Assembly: GCA_017629095.1 (NCBI GenBank)
Contig: JAGBXW010000105.1
Location: 1 to 37,148 of the forward strand
Length of the DNA stretch: 37,148 bases
Reading direction: 5' to 3'
Origin: Treponema sp.
GTDB lineage: Bacteria; Spirochaetota; Spirochaetia; Treponematales; Treponemataceae
Part shown: piece after piece, positions 8,385 to 14,908 of the stretch
Layout of the letters: each line of letters starts with the position of its first letter
Position numbering within the stretch: position 1 is the stretch's first letter
Notes under the pieces: model-generated
What the model was told of the DNA's origin: nothing
Database searches by the model: none
The model's input: the letters and a program-made list of their open reading frames with translations, nothing else
Translations under genes and position numbers: made by a program

Positions 8385-10094
8385 TTAATCTGTGGCCTTA
8401 TAGAGACTCCAAGTATTTTTTCCCTTTGTTTTTGCAGAATACAATGCCTGATCTGCATATTCATACAAGGTTGTGTACTCATAGTTTGCTTGAGATGCAA
8501 AAACTACCCCAATACTTGCTGTTACCGCAAAGCAGCTCTCTTTGTAGTTGTATTCAAAACAACACCGTGATAACAAGGCAGAAACACATCTATTTACCGT
8601 TTCAACAGACATCATACCAGGAGCATAAATACAGAATTCATCACCTCCTAAACGAGCCATAACGTCCTTATCTCTAAATACAGATCGTATGATTTGGGCT
8701 ACATCTCGGAGTACCTTGTCTCCTTCGGGATGTCCGAACCGATCATTTACCAGCTTAAAATTGTCCAAGTCTAGGATGAAAAATGCTCCATCTTGATTTT
8801 TATTGAACAAGAACTCTCGCATTCTTTTTTCTGCAGCAGAGCGATTGTTCAAATTGGTAAGCATGTCTGTAGTTGCGGCCACTACAAGCTGAGTTTTTTC
8901 CTGCACTACATCTTCTACATTGAACAAATCTACATATACGAGCAAATCACCTGTAGCTACATCAGTAATACAGGTATCACGAACTTCTATCCAAATCCAA
9001 TCCCCACTATGGGCTGCAAGGGCTTCTATTTCTCGGGCATTTGCAGTGGAGCAAAAAGACTGAATGAATTCTTTTCTCATTCTCACCTGTAATGCGTTCA
9101 CCTTTAACTGCAACTTTTTTGCGATATCAAGATACACCACATCTCTTCGCAGTTGCTCTTGATCGTCAGGATGAACACACATTTCGATGTAATGATTTAT
9201 CATCTCAGAATATTTAGCACGAATCGGACTTGAGGTATAAGAATTAAATACAGGATGCATCTGCTCAATCTTATCCTTAGTGGCATTATAGGAATAGCTA
9301 CAAAGTGCTTTTTCCTGAATACTGCTACGAAAATCCTTTTCAAGCTGCAAGTCATTTTTTAAATCTACAGCATGAAGTTTCTGGCCTTCTTCACGACAGC
9401 GGAACAAAAGGATAATATAACCACCAATCAGCACCATAAAATCTTTAATGAGCATTTCCAAGTAAAAAAACTGTAAATGATCGTCAACTTCGTGAAATTC
9501 AAAAAGTATGGAGGTAGACATTTTAGTTGCAATCAAAAAGGTGAGGCCAGCAGTATACATATAAACCACCAACATCAAGTTTTTCTCCATTTTGTAAGTA
9601 ATGGAACGCAATTCTCGCATGGGAATAAAACGTATCCAAACAAAAACAAGAGAAGATGAAAGAACCGTAACGAGAGAAAAAATAAAGACTCTATAATCTG
9701 CACCAGAAAGATAGAAAGGTAACTCAGGCCATAACAAGCCTGATGCTGCCAAAGCAAGACTATAGGTACCAGAATAGTTAATGAGAAAAGCTCCGAGAAG
9801 AAACACATACACTCGGAAGGGATTTTTTGAAACACAAAATACTTCTAGTACAATGGCTAAAGGAACAAAGAACATGATAACATAGGGCAGATTTTTGTCC
9901 ACCATAGTTTCCATGGTAGTAGCAATAACACCATTCACTACTCCAAACAAGATTGGAAAAAAAAGACCACTACGAACATTAGCTATAATTTTTTTGACAA
10001 AATGGAACGAAATAACAGTAAAAAATATAGAAGTCAAAAAAAGCCATGGTAAACTTGAAAACAAGTCCATGAGGATTTTAAAAAAACTATCCAA
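8385..10094 (-). CDS. Membrane-bound diguanylate cyclase (multi-TM, PAS-like, GGDEF)
   Basis: About 569 residues. The N-terminal 220 residues are strongly hydrophobic with about six to seven TM helices, followed by a coiled stretch, a PAS-like module (about 265-400, with VHPDDQEQL and GDWIWIEV) and a C-terminal GGDEF domain (about 410-565). The domain keeps GGDEF within RLGGDEF, the substrate-binding DLDNFKLVND and a canonical inhibitory I-site RxxD (RDKD) five residues before GGDEF. It should therefore make cyclic di-GMP and be product-inhibited. The TTG at 10094 is preferred because GGTGGGAG lies just upstream. A TTG at 10136 gives a longer frame but falls inside the predicted promoter. It sits beside two chemoreceptors; any link between c-di-GMP and motility here is inference. 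Confidence 0.88.
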   Translation of the reverse strand: MDSFFKILMDLFSSLPWLFLTSIFFTVISFHFVKKIIANVRSGLFFPILFGVVNGVIATTMETMVDKNLPYVIMFFVPLAIVLEVFCVSKNPFRVYVFLLGAFLINYSGTYSLALAASGLLWPELPFYLSGADYRVFIFSLVTVLSSSLVFVWIRFIPMRELRSITYKMEKNLMLVVYMYTAGLTFLIATKMSTSILFEFHEVDDHLQFFYLEMLIKDFMVLIGGYIILLFRCREEGQKLHAVDLKNDLQLEKDFRSSIQEKALCSYSYNATKDKIEQMHPVFNSYTSSPIRAKYSEMINHYIEMCVHPDDQEQLRRDVVYLDIAKKLQLKVNALQVRMRKEFIQSFCSTANAREIEALAAHSGDWIWIEVRDTCITDVATGDLLVYVDLFNVEDVVQEKTQLVVAATTDMLTNLNNRSAAEKRMREFLFNKNQDGAFFILDLDNFKLVNDRFGHPEGDKVLRDVAQIIRSVFRDKDVMARLGGDEFCIYAPGMMSVETVNRCVSALLSRCCFEYNYKESCFAVTASIGVVFASQANYEYTTLYEYADQALYSAKTKGKNTWSLYKATD

Positions 10095-10114
10095 AATTAC
10101 TCTCCCACCTATGT

Positions 10115-10143
10115 AGTATAACACGCATAATTTCAAATGTCTA
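10115..10143 (-). promoter_or_regulatory. Predicted promoter of the membrane GGDEF gene
   Basis: TAGACA (10143-10138), 17-base spacer, TATACT (10120-10115). It decides the start codon: the TTG at 10136 would be upstream of the transcript, leaving the TTG at 10094. Confidence 0.6.
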
Positions 10144-10159
10144 TTTTTATAATCTTTTC

Positions 10160-10187
10160 TTGACTAAAAAATATTTTTCATTACAAT
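10160..10187 (+). promoter_or_regulatory. Predicted promoter of the cobalamin-riboswitch transcript
   Basis: TTGACT (10160-10165), 16-base spacer, TACAAT (10182-10187). The transcript would begin around 10194, right at the 5' side of riboswitch P1. Confidence 0.6.
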
Positions 10188-10196
10188 TTTTTAACA

Positions 10197-10355
10197 TAAC
10201 AGTAACGGAATCCAGTGGAAATCTGGAGCGGTCCCGCCACTGTAAGCAGAAAAGTGACACAAATGCCATTGCCCCGCAGGTGAGAAGGCGTGCCACTAGT
10301 GCAGTTTGAACACTTTGCAAGCTGACACATTCTGCAAGCCAGGAGACGACTGTTA
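10197..10355 (+). promoter_or_regulatory. Cobalamin riboswitch aptamer
   Basis: It contains the conserved core of the class I/adenosylcobalamin-type switch: GGAATCCAGTGGAAATCTGG, then GCGGTCCCGCCACTGT, and the 3' B12 box GCAAGCCAGGAGAC. P1 closes perfectly between TAACAGT (10197-10203) and ACTGTTA (10349-10355). The switch senses a cobalamin and normally lowers expression when it is plentiful. There is no terminator immediately downstream. Instead, a hairpin covering a ribosome-binding site follows at 10370-10395, which points to translational control. Downstream genes are a small lipoprotein and a TonB-receptor-like barrel, fitting corrinoid uptake. Confidence 0.95.
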
Positions 10356-10369
10356 CATCTCACTCTTTT

Positions 10370-10395
10370 CATACCTTCCCGAGGAGGACAGTATG
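10370..10395 (+). promoter_or_regulatory. Riboswitch expression-platform hairpin masking an SD and start codon
   Basis: CATAC (10370-10374) pairs with GTATG (10391-10395), and CTTCC (10375-10379) with GGAGG (10383-10387), with loop CGA and an ACA bulge. It buries the GGAGG and the ATG (10393) of the short ORF at 10393-10464. It corresponds in position to the P13 regulatory hairpin of cobalamin switches. The pairing was done by eye. Confidence 0.7.
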
Positions 10396-10464
10396 GCTAC
10401 TAGAAATTTATTCTCAGCCCTAGTTACAGTATTCACACAGAATTTTATTGCACCACCCCCATGA
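10393..10464 (+). CDS. 23-codon leader ORF ending Pro-Pro-Pro-stop
   Basis: ATG at 10393 with GGAGG five bases upstream; 23 codons beginning MATRNLFSAL and ending FIAPPP, then two consecutive TGA codons. It is in a different frame from the lipoprotein at 10517 and has no recognisable homology. Its ribosome-binding site is the one enclosed by the riboswitch platform hairpin, which argues that it is translated. Three prolines before the stop codon would be a strong ribosome-pausing context in the absence of EF-P (established for polyproline). ATGATG overlaps the stop codons and opens a further ten-codon frame to 10493, ending 23 bases before the lipoprotein start. It could be a regulatory leader peptide, or a remnant of a lost gene. 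Confidence 0.5.
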   Translation: MATRNLFSALVTVFTQNFIAPPP

Positions 10465-10516
10465 TGAATGAAAAGTTTTCCCATTCAACTTAAATTCAAT
10501 TTACAAGGAGTGCAAT

Positions 10517-11032
10517 ATGAAGCGTTTTGTTTTACCAGTAATTATTTTAGTTTTTCTTTTTTCTTCTTGCGGCCAGACCACAGGTTCTGGAGTATCCACC
10601 ATTACCGATGAGCCTAGGACTTGGGTTTATCTTGATGGCTACGAGTACAGGTCTGATTATTCGGAAACACTTATTTTTTCCTGTCCCGCTACTGATATTA
10701 CGAGTTACACCATAACTTATAACAATACCCCCTCTCAGGTTCTTGAGTACAAGATGCTGGATGATGAACATGGTGTAAACCTTCTTGTTAAGAATACTAA
10801 TCACAAGAACTACACCTCCTCACAACATCCAGATTACAACGACTCTACAACTGAATCCCATGTGTGTTATTCTTTAATGTGGCTGGGAGAAGTGTCTGAA
10901 TCTTCCTTAAAAATGGCCTCATTTTACCGTGAGATAGAAGGGAAAGGTACAGCTTGTTTCAAAAATGAAGCTGATGCCAAAGAACAGCTAGATACCTTCT
11001 TTGCGGCTTACAACTCTGACTTTAGACGTTAA
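10517..11032 (+). CDS. Small lipoprotein downstream of a cobalamin riboswitch
   Basis: 171 residues. MKRFVLPVIILVFLFSSC is a lipoprotein signal with lipidation at Cys18. AAGGAG precedes the ATG. The mature part is polar and beta-rich, with WVYLDGYEYRSD, two internal cysteines (FSCPATD, HVCYSLMW) that could form a disulphide, a third near the end (TACFKNE), and a final helix (DAKEQLDTFFAAYN). I do not recognise the family. It is the first full-size gene under the cobalamin switch and directly precedes the receptor-like barrel, so a role as a surface or periplasmic corrinoid-binding partner is a reasonable inference, by analogy with BtuG/BtuH lipoproteins beside BtuB in Bacteroidetes. There is no sequence resemblance to those proteins that I can see. 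Confidence 0.8.
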   Translation: MKRFVLPVIILVFLFSSCGQTTGSGVSTITDEPRTWVYLDGYEYRSDYSETLIFSCPATDITSYTITYNNTPSQVLEYKMLDDEHGVNLLVKNTNHKNYTSSQHPDYNDSTTESHVCYSLMWLGEVSESSLKMASFYREIEGKGTACFKNEADAKEQLDTFFAAYNSDFRR

Positions 11033-11047
11033 TTTTACGGTGATGTG

Positions 11048-11083
11048 GGGGAAGCCTTGAGCTTCCCCTCTTTATTAAAGAGG
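11048..11083 (+). terminator. Terminator/attenuator between lipoprotein and receptor, overlapping an SD hairpin
   Basis: GGGGAAGC (11048-11055) pairs with GCTTCCCC (11061-11068), followed by TCTTTATT. A second hairpin, CCTCTTT (11067-11073) with AAAGAGG (11077-11083), contains the receptor's AAGAGG ribosome-binding site. The two overlap by two bases, so they compete at the junction. The T-run is short, so read-through into the receptor gene is expected. Confidence 0.6.
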
Positions 11084-11090
11084 CTATTCC

Positions 11091-13061
11091 ATGAACAGCA
11101 AGTTCTTTTTTCTTATTCAGTGTTTGATTTTTTTCTTTTTGTTATTTTCCTTTCCACTCCCTGCAGAAAGCTGGTACTGGTGGCTCGATGATGATTTTAA
11201 CATGGGGTCTGGTAGGCAGATTATCTATGAAAATTCTAAAAATAACCTGCAAGATAAAACACCTTCAACAGACCCATCCCAAGAACCCGCCCAAGATGTT
11301 CCATCCCATCACCCTCCTCTGGAGCAACCGCAACAAAAGGACGAGGATGATTCTCCGTCAACATCCCTCCCCAAGAAAAAACCCCAGCCAACTCAAACCA
11401 GTCCACGGGTAGGTTTTTACACCGATGTACGATCATTTTTGGAGCACAAAGGATTCTCCTTCTCCTACAGCAACGACAACCTTTCTTACGAAGGTGTTTC
11501 CGACAATCACATTCGAGTATACATTGATGATGTTCTGGCAACGGACAGAAACTGGGGATGGTTCGACTGGTCTACCTTGAACATGTCCCTAGTTGACCGC
11601 ATTGAAATCGATCCCAACACACCCTACGGAATCTGTATGTACATTTACACCAAAACAACGGAAGGTGCTCGATTCACATTATATTCCAAGTCTTTCCGTG
11701 ACTCCGTAAACGATACATTTGGAGCTTCCTTGACTGCAGGAAAAACTTTCTCTTTTGGTGTTGGAGACAAGGCTTCCACCCTGGCAGTGAGGGTAGATGC
11801 TTCTTGGCAAGATTCAGCTGGAAACTTTGGGACTCATGCAATGAGACCATTTTTAGGGTGGGTTCCCTACACAGACAAGCGGGAAGGATTCGATGCGACC
11901 TTAATGACTGCAGGATTTCGTTCGGACTGGAGCTCAGCTCTTTTAGATGCCTCCCTGAGCTACAATCTTACTAATGAAGAAGCCTATAACAAGTCACGGT
12001 TTCAAGGGAAATATTTCCACATTGACAAAACTACCATTGAACGTCACAGCCTCGCTGCTTCTGCTGCCTCTAACTTTCAAGATTTTTCTATTGCACTGAA
12101 ACCAACTTTTTCGTATGTTGACGTTACTAACATGGTTACTTCTGGAAATTGGTCACAAGTTGATACGTGGCCCATCTTTGACATGCACATCCCAGTTCAC
12201 CTTGCTTATCGTGGACTAGGAGTGACCTATTCACCTTCCTTCGCTTGGACAGATTCCCTTGAAGGATTTGATCCAAAGGCACCAACCTTTGTACAAGGAC
12301 ATGACTTACTTTTTACCTATCAATCTTCTTTTGACGTGGACGCTTCCATAGGCTTCATATCTTACTTCCACACAAAACCTATATTCGATTGGGTAGGAAC
12401 CCTTTCCTACACCCCAACTTTTAATGACTTTAAACTCACCATCCTTGCCAATAAATTTGCCTTTCCACCCACCTTCCAACAAATGTGGTGGAAAGATTCA
12501 CCCCCTGACTTACCAGTTACCAGCGGCTACCGTTTCTCTGTAGGTCTTTCTTGGCAAAACTACGTTTCTGGGGAAATGTATTTTGGAAGAAATTACGATA
12601 AGGTGAAGTGGCTCGCTGAGAAAAATCGCTTTGGTTCTGCTGGTGGTTCCTTGGTGTATGGAGGAAAACTTGCTCTTTCAACTGCAAATCGCTTCAACTA
12701 TGTTGTCCTTGGAGCTGATTACCACTGGCAAAATGGTGTTTTTTATAAGGCCGTCTCTGGGAAGGATTTTGACCCAATCCCTAATATTCCCAATCATACG
12801 GTATCTGCATATGCCCAGTTTTCCTACGCTGGTTTAGAAATATCACCATCGTTACTGTGGCACTCTTCCGTCAACCTAGACTTTGAAAATTGGCGGAAAA
12901 GTTTATCCCGATTTCAAGTTGATTTGGCGCTCTCCTACAGTTTTTCTGATTTAAATCTTTCTCTTGTGATGTGCAATCTCCTTGATGCCACCTTCATCGG
13001 GTATCAAGAACAAGTTTATGAGCCATTTTCAATAAAAGCAAGTGTATCCATTACCATGTGA
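11091..13061 (+). CDS. TonB-dependent-receptor-like outer-membrane barrel, candidate cobalamin receptor
   Basis: 656 residues. Signal peptide to about residue 26. Residues 40-105 form a low-complexity linker rich in Pro, Gln, Ser and Lys (PLEQPQQKDEDDSPST, KKKPQPTQ). Residues 107-190 resemble the core of a receptor plug (IRVYIDDVLATDRNWGWFDW, VDRIEIDPNTPYGI), including the usual 'yIDgv...ierIEi..G' pattern but much shorter than a normal 120-150 residue plug. From about 200 to the end there are alternating amphipathic strands typical of a large barrel, ending SIKASVSITM, not the usual terminal aromatic. SD AAGAGG is seven bases before the ATG. Position behind a cobalamin riboswitch supports a BtuB-like role. 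The gene symbol is withheld because identity with BtuB cannot be shown and no TonB box is evident. Confidence 0.75.
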   Translation: MNSKFFFLIQCLIFFFLLFSFPLPAESWYWWLDDDFNMGSGRQIIYENSKNNLQDKTPSTDPSQEPAQDVPSHHPPLEQPQQKDEDDSPSTSLPKKKPQPTQTSPRVGFYTDVRSFLEHKGFSFSYSNDNLSYEGVSDNHIRVYIDDVLATDRNWGWFDWSTLNMSLVDRIEIDPNTPYGICMYIYTKTTEGARFTLYSKSFRDSVNDTFGASLTAGKTFSFGVGDKASTLAVRVDASWQDSAGNFGTHAMRPFLGWVPYTDKREGFDATLMTAGFRSDWSSALLDASLSYNLTNEEAYNKSRFQGKYFHIDKTTIERHSLAASAASNFQDFSIALKPTFSYVDVTNMVTSGNWSQVDTWPIFDMHIPVHLAYRGLGVTYSPSFAWTDSLEGFDPKAPTFVQGHDLLFTYQSSFDVDASIGFISYFHTKPIFDWVGTLSYTPTFNDFKLTILANKFAFPPTFQQMWWKDSPPDLPVTSGYRFSVGLSWQNYVSGEMYFGRNYDKVKWLAEKNRFGSAGGSLVYGGKLALSTANRFNYVVLGADYHWQNGVFYKAVSGKDFDPIPNIPNHTVSAYAQFSYAGLEISPSLLWHSSVNLDFENWRKSLSRFQVDLALSYSFSDLNLSLVMCNLLDATFIGYQEQVYEPFSIKASVSITM

Positions 13062-13103
13062 AGGTAATTGTTCCACCGCTACACTCCAAAACTAAAAACC
13101 ACG

Positions 13104-13130
13104 GGCATTGATTTTTTGGTCAATGCCTAA
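13104..13130 (+). terminator. Probable terminator of the receptor gene
   Basis: GGCATTGA (13104-13111) pairs with TCAATGCC (13120-13127), about 40 bases after the stop. The following run (TAAACTTTC) is poor in T, so efficiency is uncertain. Confidence 0.55.
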
Positions 13131-13148
13131 ACTTTCATAATATATTTA

Positions 13149-13176
13149 TTATTTTTTTTCTAATCCGTGCTATAAT
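13149..13176 (+). promoter_or_regulatory. Predicted promoter of the barrel gene at 13225
   Basis: A consensus -10 TATAAT (13171-13176) after GTGC. The -35 is weak (TTATTT at 13149-13154, 16-base spacer) within a T-rich stretch. A leader of about 40 bases ends with AAGGAGGT. Confidence 0.45.
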
Positions 13177-13224
13177 CAGAATACAAATCGTTAACAAAAG
13201 CGAAATGCTTTTAAGGAGGTTATG

Positions 13225-14133
13225 ATGTCAAAAAAAATTATTGCAATGGGCCTTTCATTGCTTCTGACACTTTCTGTTTTTAGTAATGTAGCAGAGCCAG
13301 TGGCAAAAGTTTCCCAAGGATTAGAAGATTTTTCTGTCCAGCTTTTTGATGTAATTCCCAATGTTGCCATGCAGCAAGGAGTTTGGCCAGAAGCATGGAT
13401 TGGCAAGATTTTCCCCAGTGTTCCCCCCCACTTTGGAGTTGGTTTGTCTTTTGGTGCTGCTGAGCTCCCTATAGCAGGTTTGAACAAGGCTTTATCTGTA
13501 CTGAATGAGGTTGCAGGGGCAACTGGAGCAAGTCTTCCCACATTAGAAGATAACCTAGTATTCCCCACCTTCACTGCAGATGCACGAGTGGGAGGTGTAT
13601 TCCTTCCCTTTGATATTGGTATGAGCTTCATGCGTCTTCCAAACCTGGAGTTTGATAACATTACATTCGACTTCCTAGCTATTGGAGGTTCTTTGCGATA
13701 TGCAATTCTCGAAGATAAGATAATTATTCCTGCCGTCTCTGTGGGAATGGGATTTATGTACAACAAGGGCTTTGTACAGGTAAAAGTGGAAGATTCAGCC
13801 TATGTTCGCAGTGATTTCCAGACAACAAGTATCTTCTTTGAAGCACAAGTATCAAAGAAAATCCTGTTCTTGGTTCCCTTCTTAGGATTTAGAGGCCTTA
13901 TTGCCGAATCCACCAACGACTGGGAATGGCAATACAATGTAGCCTTCGAAGGATACAACCTGGGACAGGTAGAAAAAGGAACCGTTACAAGAGGCTTTGG
14001 AGACCGTTTCCACCCACAAATCTTTGGTGGTATTGGCTTTGATGTCTTCATGTTCCATGCAAACCTCAGTGCATCTTATGATTTTGTAAGCTCCATTTGG
14101 GGTGCTAACTTAGGCTTACGATTCCAGATGTAA
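13225..14133 (+). CDS. Predicted outer-membrane beta-barrel protein
   Basis: 302 residues. MSKKIIAMGLSLLLTLSVFS is a Sec signal. The remainder has alternating hydrophobic/polar strands rich in Gly and aromatic residues (FGVGLSFGAAELP, GGVFLPFDIGMSFM, FGGIGFDVFMFHANLSASYD) and finishes GANLGLRFQM, consistent with a small outer-membrane barrel. The ATG at 13225 is favoured over the ATG at 13222 because AAGGAGGT ends at 13220. It is a single-gene unit with its own promoter and a strong terminator. I do not recognise a named family; proteins of this style are common in treponemes and some are FadL-like or 8-stranded barrels. Function unknown. Confidence 0.75.
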   Translation: MSKKIIAMGLSLLLTLSVFSNVAEPVAKVSQGLEDFSVQLFDVIPNVAMQQGVWPEAWIGKIFPSVPPHFGVGLSFGAAELPIAGLNKALSVLNEVAGATGASLPTLEDNLVFPTFTADARVGGVFLPFDIGMSFMRLPNLEFDNITFDFLAIGGSLRYAILEDKIIIPAVSVGMGFMYNKGFVQVKVEDSAYVRSDFQTTSIFFEAQVSKKILFLVPFLGFRGLIAESTNDWEWQYNVAFEGYNLGQVEKGTVTRGFGDRFHPQIFGGIGFDVFMFHANLSASYDFVSSIWGANLGLRFQM

Positions 14134-14153
14134 CAAGGATTTTATCTTGTAAA

Positions 14154-14187
14154 AGGGGGCAAGTTTTCCACTTGTCCTCTTTTTTTG
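14154..14187 (+). terminator. Strong Rho-independent terminator
   Basis: Stem built from AGGGGGCAAGT and ACTTGTCCTCT with a short loop, followed by seven T. It lies about 20 bases after the stop codon of the barrel gene at 13225-14133. Confidence 0.85.
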
Positions 14188-14226
14188 CTATTTTTCAAGA
14201 GATTGTCCATAAATATAATCCAAAGT

Positions 14227-14516
14227 TTAAAACAAATCTGAATGGGAGCCTATTCTCGTTAATTCCAAGATAAGAAGATCTTCAATTTTTTGATAGATGA
14301 GAAGCCAATCACCTTCTATATGTAGCTCTCGGTGGTTTTTCCAGTTTCCCTTTAACTCATGATCACACAGGAGGCGGGGAGCTCCAAGTCTTTCGCTAAG
14401 CATCTAACTATCTCATCCAACTTCGAAATATCCTTTCCCCGTTTCATTGCCAGTTTATATTCTTTCTTGAACTTAGTCGTCCAAACAATCTTATATTTAT
14501 CTTCCACCTCTCTCAT
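14227..14516 (-). pseudogene. YafQ-family toxin, disrupted by a one-base deletion
   Basis: The minus strand begins MREVEDKYKIVWTTKFKKEY in one frame (ATG at 14516, overlapping the antitoxin stop as ATGA) and reads LAKDLELPAS then stops. In the next frame it continues SERLGAPRLLCDHELKGN, NHRELHIEGDWLLIYQKIE and ELTRIGSHSDLF, ending at the TAA at 14229-14227. Restoring one base near 14402-14407 (AGATGCTT to AGAATGCTT) gives an uninterrupted protein of about 96 residues with the full YafQ catalytic pattern: His of CDHEL, His of ELHI, Asp-Trp of GDW, and the final His and Phe of GSHSDLF. The mRNA-cleaving toxin is therefore recently inactivated, unless the deletion is a sequencing error or bypassed by frameshifting. 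It fills most of the apparent gap between 14188 and 14512. Confidence 0.85.
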
Positions 14517-14782
14517 CTCTTCAACTCCATCAAGGCATCTTCTACATTTTCATAAACCTTTACCTTGTCTAGGTTCTTCAAGATTTTTTCGCCTTCTTTC
14601 ATGGCACGAATTGTGGCTCGATTCGGTTTGTCTAAGCCAATCTTAAAAGGAATCTCCCATTCCCGAATAACCTTCTTAGAAAAAATAGTAAACAGAGTAG
14701 AAACCGAAACCCCAATTTGATCGCAGAATTCTGTAAGTTGTCTTTTGTCTTCATCATCCAAAGTTACTGTAATGTTTGCCAT
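14513..14782 (-). CDS. RelB/DinJ-family antitoxin
   Basis: 89 residues starting at the ATG at 14782, which follows GAGAGGTGAGA; a TTG at 14797 falls within that Shine-Dalgarno region. The N-terminal ribbon-helix-helix MANITVTLDDEDKRQLTEFC then GVSVSTLFTIFSKKV is typical of RelB/DinJ antitoxins, with a toxin-wrapping C-terminal tail (KVYENVEDALMELKR). It should bind DNA and neutralise a YafQ/RelE-type toxin. The toxin gene overlaps its stop by ATGA but carries a frameshift, so this antitoxin may be an orphan. A 7-bp inverted repeat, TACACAG...CTGTGTA, overlaps its -10 box and is a good autoregulatory operator candidate. Confidence 0.88.
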   Translation of the reverse strand: MANITVTLDDEDKRQLTEFCDQIGVSVSTLFTIFSKKVIREWEIPFKIGLDKPNRATIRAMKEGEKILKNLDKVKVYENVEDALMELKR

Positions 14783-14815
14783 ATTCTCACCTCTCAAAAT
14801 CGAATTACACTGATA

Positions 14816-14849
14816 TACACAGTATACCTGTGTAAAACTGTGAAGTCAA
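14816..14849 (-). promoter_or_regulatory. Antitoxin promoter with overlapping inverted-repeat operator
   Basis: TTGACT (14849-14844), 17-base spacer, TATACT (14826-14821). The inverted repeat TACACAG (14816-14822) / CTGTGTA (14828-14834) covers the -10 box, as expected for binding by the RelB/DinJ-type repressor. Confidence 0.7.
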
Positions 14850-14862
14850 TCTTATTTTCCCT

Positions 14863-14891
14863 TTGACAGATACTGTAACTAAGGGTATTCT
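14863..14891 (+). promoter_or_regulatory. Predicted promoter of the lipoprotein gene at 14909
   Basis: TTGACA (14863-14868), 17-base spacer, TATTCT (14886-14891). It is back to back with the antitoxin promoter; the two -35 boxes are 13 bases apart. Confidence 0.6.
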
Positions 14892-14908
14892 GATGTAAGG
14901 AGAAAGCC

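Noticed and set aside
10134..10136. TTG start giving a 583-residue GGDEF protein
   Set aside because: It lies between the -35 and -10 of the gene's promoter; the TTG at 10094 has a good SD.
14359..14646. Plus-strand open frame across the antitoxin and toxin region
   Set aside because: The opposite strand explains the interval as DinJ plus a frameshifted YafQ toxin with typical overlap.
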